Below, piece after piece: positions 18,752 through 20,675 of a stretch of 20,675 nucleotides of DNA. Within the stretch, counting starts at the first letter, position 1. Each line of letters opens with the position of its first letter. This stretch comes from Candidatus Berkelbacteria bacterium (GTDB lineage Bacteria > Patescibacteriota > UBA1384 > CAILIB01), in NCBI GenBank assembly GCA_020058355.1, contig JAGVEG010000087.1:1-20675 (forward strand). The letters are read 5' to 3'. Position numbers and translations under genes: made by a program. The notes beneath the pieces were generated by a model that was given only the letters and a program-made list of their open reading frames with translations, had not been told where the DNA came from and made no database searches.

Positions 18752-20675
18752 ATGTTTCAAACCATCCCACGCGAACCCGATCCACACGTACTTGAGCAAG
18801 AAATCGCTGCGTTTTGGGAGGCGGAGCGGATCTATCAGAAGTCCGAAGAGCAGAACGCCGCCAGTGGTTCTACGTATGTAGTATATGATGGGCCACCAAC
18901 TGCTAATGCCGCTCCGGCACTTCATCACATGTTGCCTGGTTCCTTTAAAGATCTCTACGGCCGCTACCACACCATGCAGGGCAAGCTGGCACGCCGCCAA
19001 GCTGGTTGGGACACCCACGGCCTACCGGTTGAGGTACAGGTAGAAAAGGCCCTTGGTTTAAGTGGTAAAACCGCTGTATTATCGCTGGTTGCCGGCGATG
19101 AGCGTGCTTCCATCGCAAAATTTAATGAGCACTGCCGCACTAGTGTGTGGAGTAATAAGCAGGACTGGGATGTGTTCCTACGTGCTGAGGGGTACTGGAC
19201 TAACCAGGAGACACCCTATATTACCTATGATCCTCAGTATGTAGAGGGCGTCTGGGATGTCTTTGCCAAAGTCTGGGAGAAGGGCCTGGTCTACAAGGAC
19301 TTTAAGGTGCTTCCGTATTGTCCTCGCTGTGGAACCGCGCTTTCAGCAGCAGAAGTTGGCCTTGAGTATCAGGAGCGTCACGACACCAGCCTGTTCGTAC
19401 GCTTTGCGGTAGCTGGTCACGCCAATCGTTACTTCCTGGCCTGGACCACCACTCCATGGACGCTTCCCGGCAATGTAGCACTCGCCGTGCATCCCGATGC
19501 CGACTATGTCGTGGTCAAGACCGAGAAAGAAGAGCTTGTTCTCGCGAAGGCGCGGCTCGGTTTGGTTACTGAGGCCTACGAGGTCCTCGAAGAGCTCAAA
19601 GGTGCGGCGCTGGTTGACCTAACCTATCAGTCACTCTTCCCTGAACTTTTTGTTGGCCACACCCCACGCCTGGTGGCCGGTGATTTTGTTACCACCGATG
19701 ATGGAACTGGTATTGTCCACACTGCCGTTATGTATGGTGAGGACGACTTTAAGCTGGGTACCGCCTGCAATTTGCCAAAGGAGCACACCGTTGATGCTCA
19801 TGGTCATTATCTGCCGATTGTTACTAAGTACGCCGGCCAATCAATCCGTGAGGTTGAGCCAACCTTGATTCAAGATCTGCAAGCTGCAGGAGTAGTCTAC
19901 AAAAAGCAGAGTATTACCCACCGCTACCCACACTGTTGGCGCTGTAAGACCGCGCTGCTCTACTACGCGCGCGATTCTTGGTACGTGGCCGTTTCTACCA
20001 AGCGAGCTGAGCTCATGGCGGCTAACGAGACAATCTCGTGGGTGCCAGATCATGTCCAGCAGGGCCGCTTTGGTAGCTTCTTGGCTGAGGCCCGCGACTG
20101 GGCAATCTCTCGTGAGCGTTTCTGGGGAACACCGCTCCCAATCTGGACCAACGAGGCGGGGGAGCATCTGGTAATCGGCTCATTTGAGCAGCTCCGTGAG
20201 CTAGCGGAGGACCCATCATTGGTTCCTGCTGAATTTGATCCACACCGTCCCTTTGTTGATGATATTGTTTTGGTGAAGGATGGCCAGCGCTATATGCGTG
20301 AGCCCTATGTTCTTGATGTCTGGTTCGATTCCGGCGCCATGCCATTTGCCTCAGGGCGGTATGCTCGTGGCGAGTACCCCGCTGATTTTATCGCCGAGGG
20401 TGTCGATCAAACTCGTGGCTGGTTCTACAGCATGCTCGTACTTGGTGTACTGCTTACCGGCAAGGCTCCCTACAAGCGCGTGATCTGTTTTGGTCACCTT
20501 GTGGATGAGAAGGGGAAGAAGATGAGTAAGTCCATCGGTAATGTCATTAAGCCACTCGAGCTCTACAAAGAGGTGGGTGCTGATGCTGCGCGCTGGTTCT
20601 TGTACTCAGTAAATAGCCCGGGTGAGTCTAAGCGTTTCGATATGAAGGAGCTGCGTGCCGGATATCGTCGCTCAG
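18752..20675 (+). CDS. ileS: Isoleucyl-tRNA synthetase, type 2 (5' part, 641 codons)
   Basis: IleRS charges tRNA-Ile with isoleucine in the cytoplasm. The gene runs off the right edge; a full enzyme has about 1000 residues. Visible features: 'YDGPPTANAAPALHHM' holding the altered HIGH motif (residues 56-59, ALHH), 'AGWDTHGLPVEVQVEK', a CPRC zinc pair (190-193), the CP1 editing domain with WTTTPWTLPGN (from 231) and GTGIVH (318-323), a CWRC pair (395-398), 'RDWAISRERFWGTPLP' and KMSKS (590-594). The swapped HIGH motif (xxHH instead of HxGH) marks the type-2, eukaryote-like clade, which is often insensitive to mupirocin. Type-2 enzymes usually have GxHH; here the first residue is Ala. The ATG at 18752 fits the family's N-terminus (FxxIPxEPDxHxLE). 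Confidence 0.97.
   Translation, partial: MFQTIPREPDPHVLEQEIAAFWEAERIYQKSEEQNAASGSTYVVYDGPPTANAAPALHHMLPGSFKDLYGRYHTMQGKLARRQAGWDTHGLPVEVQVEKALGLSGKTAVLSLVAGDERASIAKFNEHCRTSVWSNKQDWDVFLRAEGYWTNQETPYITYDPQYVEGVWDVFAKVWEKGLVYKDFKVLPYCPRCGTALSAAEVGLEYQERHDTSLFVRFAVAGHANRYFLAWTTTPWTLPGNVALAVHPDADYVVVKTEKEELVLAKARLGLVTEAYEVLEELKGAALVDLTYQSLFPELFVGHTPRLVAGDFVTTDDGTGIVHTAVMYGEDDFKLGTACNLPKEHTVDAHGHYLPIVTKYAGQSIREVEPTLIQDLQAAGVVYKKQSITHRYPHCWRCKTALLYYARDSWYVAVSTKRAELMAANETISWVPDHVQQGRFGSFLAEARDWAISRERFWGTPLPIWTNEAGEHLVIGSFEQLRELAEDPSLVPAEFDPHRPFVDDIVLVKDGQRYMREPYVLDVWFDSGAMPFASGRYARGEYPADFIAEGVDQTRGWFYSMLVLGVLLTGKAPYKRVICFGHLVDEKGKKMSKSIGNVIKPLELYKEVGADAARWFLYSVNSPGESKRFDMKELRAGYRRS

Overview
The window is bacterial, about 20.7 kb, near 50% G+C, and gene-dense with many 4-bp gene overlaps. 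It has single-copy housekeeping genes and a type IV pilus locus with no outer-membrane secretin. Nearly every start codon lacks a Shine-Dalgarno sequence. Several genes have a -10-like hexamer (TATACT or TAGACT) ending only 6-7 bases before the ATG, which suggests leaderless mRNAs. Together with an IleRS of the type-2 class and many compact orphan proteins, this fits a Patescibacteria (Candidate Phyla Radiation) genome, possibly Parcubacteria-like. That placement is inference; no rRNA gene is present.

Layout. Bases 1-2045 are accessory: an edge region with no firmly supported gene, an unrecognised 133-aa protein with a structured leader and a strong terminator, an orphan 117-aa serine-recombinase 'Recombinase' domain without a catalytic domain, and a convergent two-helix membrane protein of unknown role. 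Bases 2080-3131 hold a minus-strand cluster: tRNA-Thr(GGT), tRNA-Thr(TGT), tRNA-Tyr(GTA), rpmG (bL33) and tRNA-Trp(CCA). It has a promoter just upstream, an unusual hairpin that overlaps the tRNA-Tyr 5' end, and a long inverted repeat between the two Thr tRNAs.

Bases 3311-10976 are a plus-strand pilus operon: pilN-like, pilO-like, a small single-pass protein in the pilP position, pilB, pilT, pilC, a minor prepilin, and a probable major pilin with its own strong promoter and terminator. Bases 11129-13603 are an antiparallel operon for an ABC ATPase, an ABC-2 permease and an exported TPR-like protein. It is divergent, across 34 bp, from pilD. pilD (13638) leads a second pilus operon of four minor-pilin-like genes (FimT/GspH-, PilV-, PilW- and PilX-like).

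The window ends with housekeeping genes: rsmH, an RNase HI-family gene and the first 641 codons of ileS, which runs off the right edge.

How the genes work together. PilD would cleave and methylate the prepilins. PilB and PilT would power extension and retraction through the PilC platform, with PilN/PilO as the inner-membrane alignment complex. The minor pilins would prime assembly of the major pilin. PilM and PilQ are not in this window; a secretin would not be needed in a single-membrane cell.
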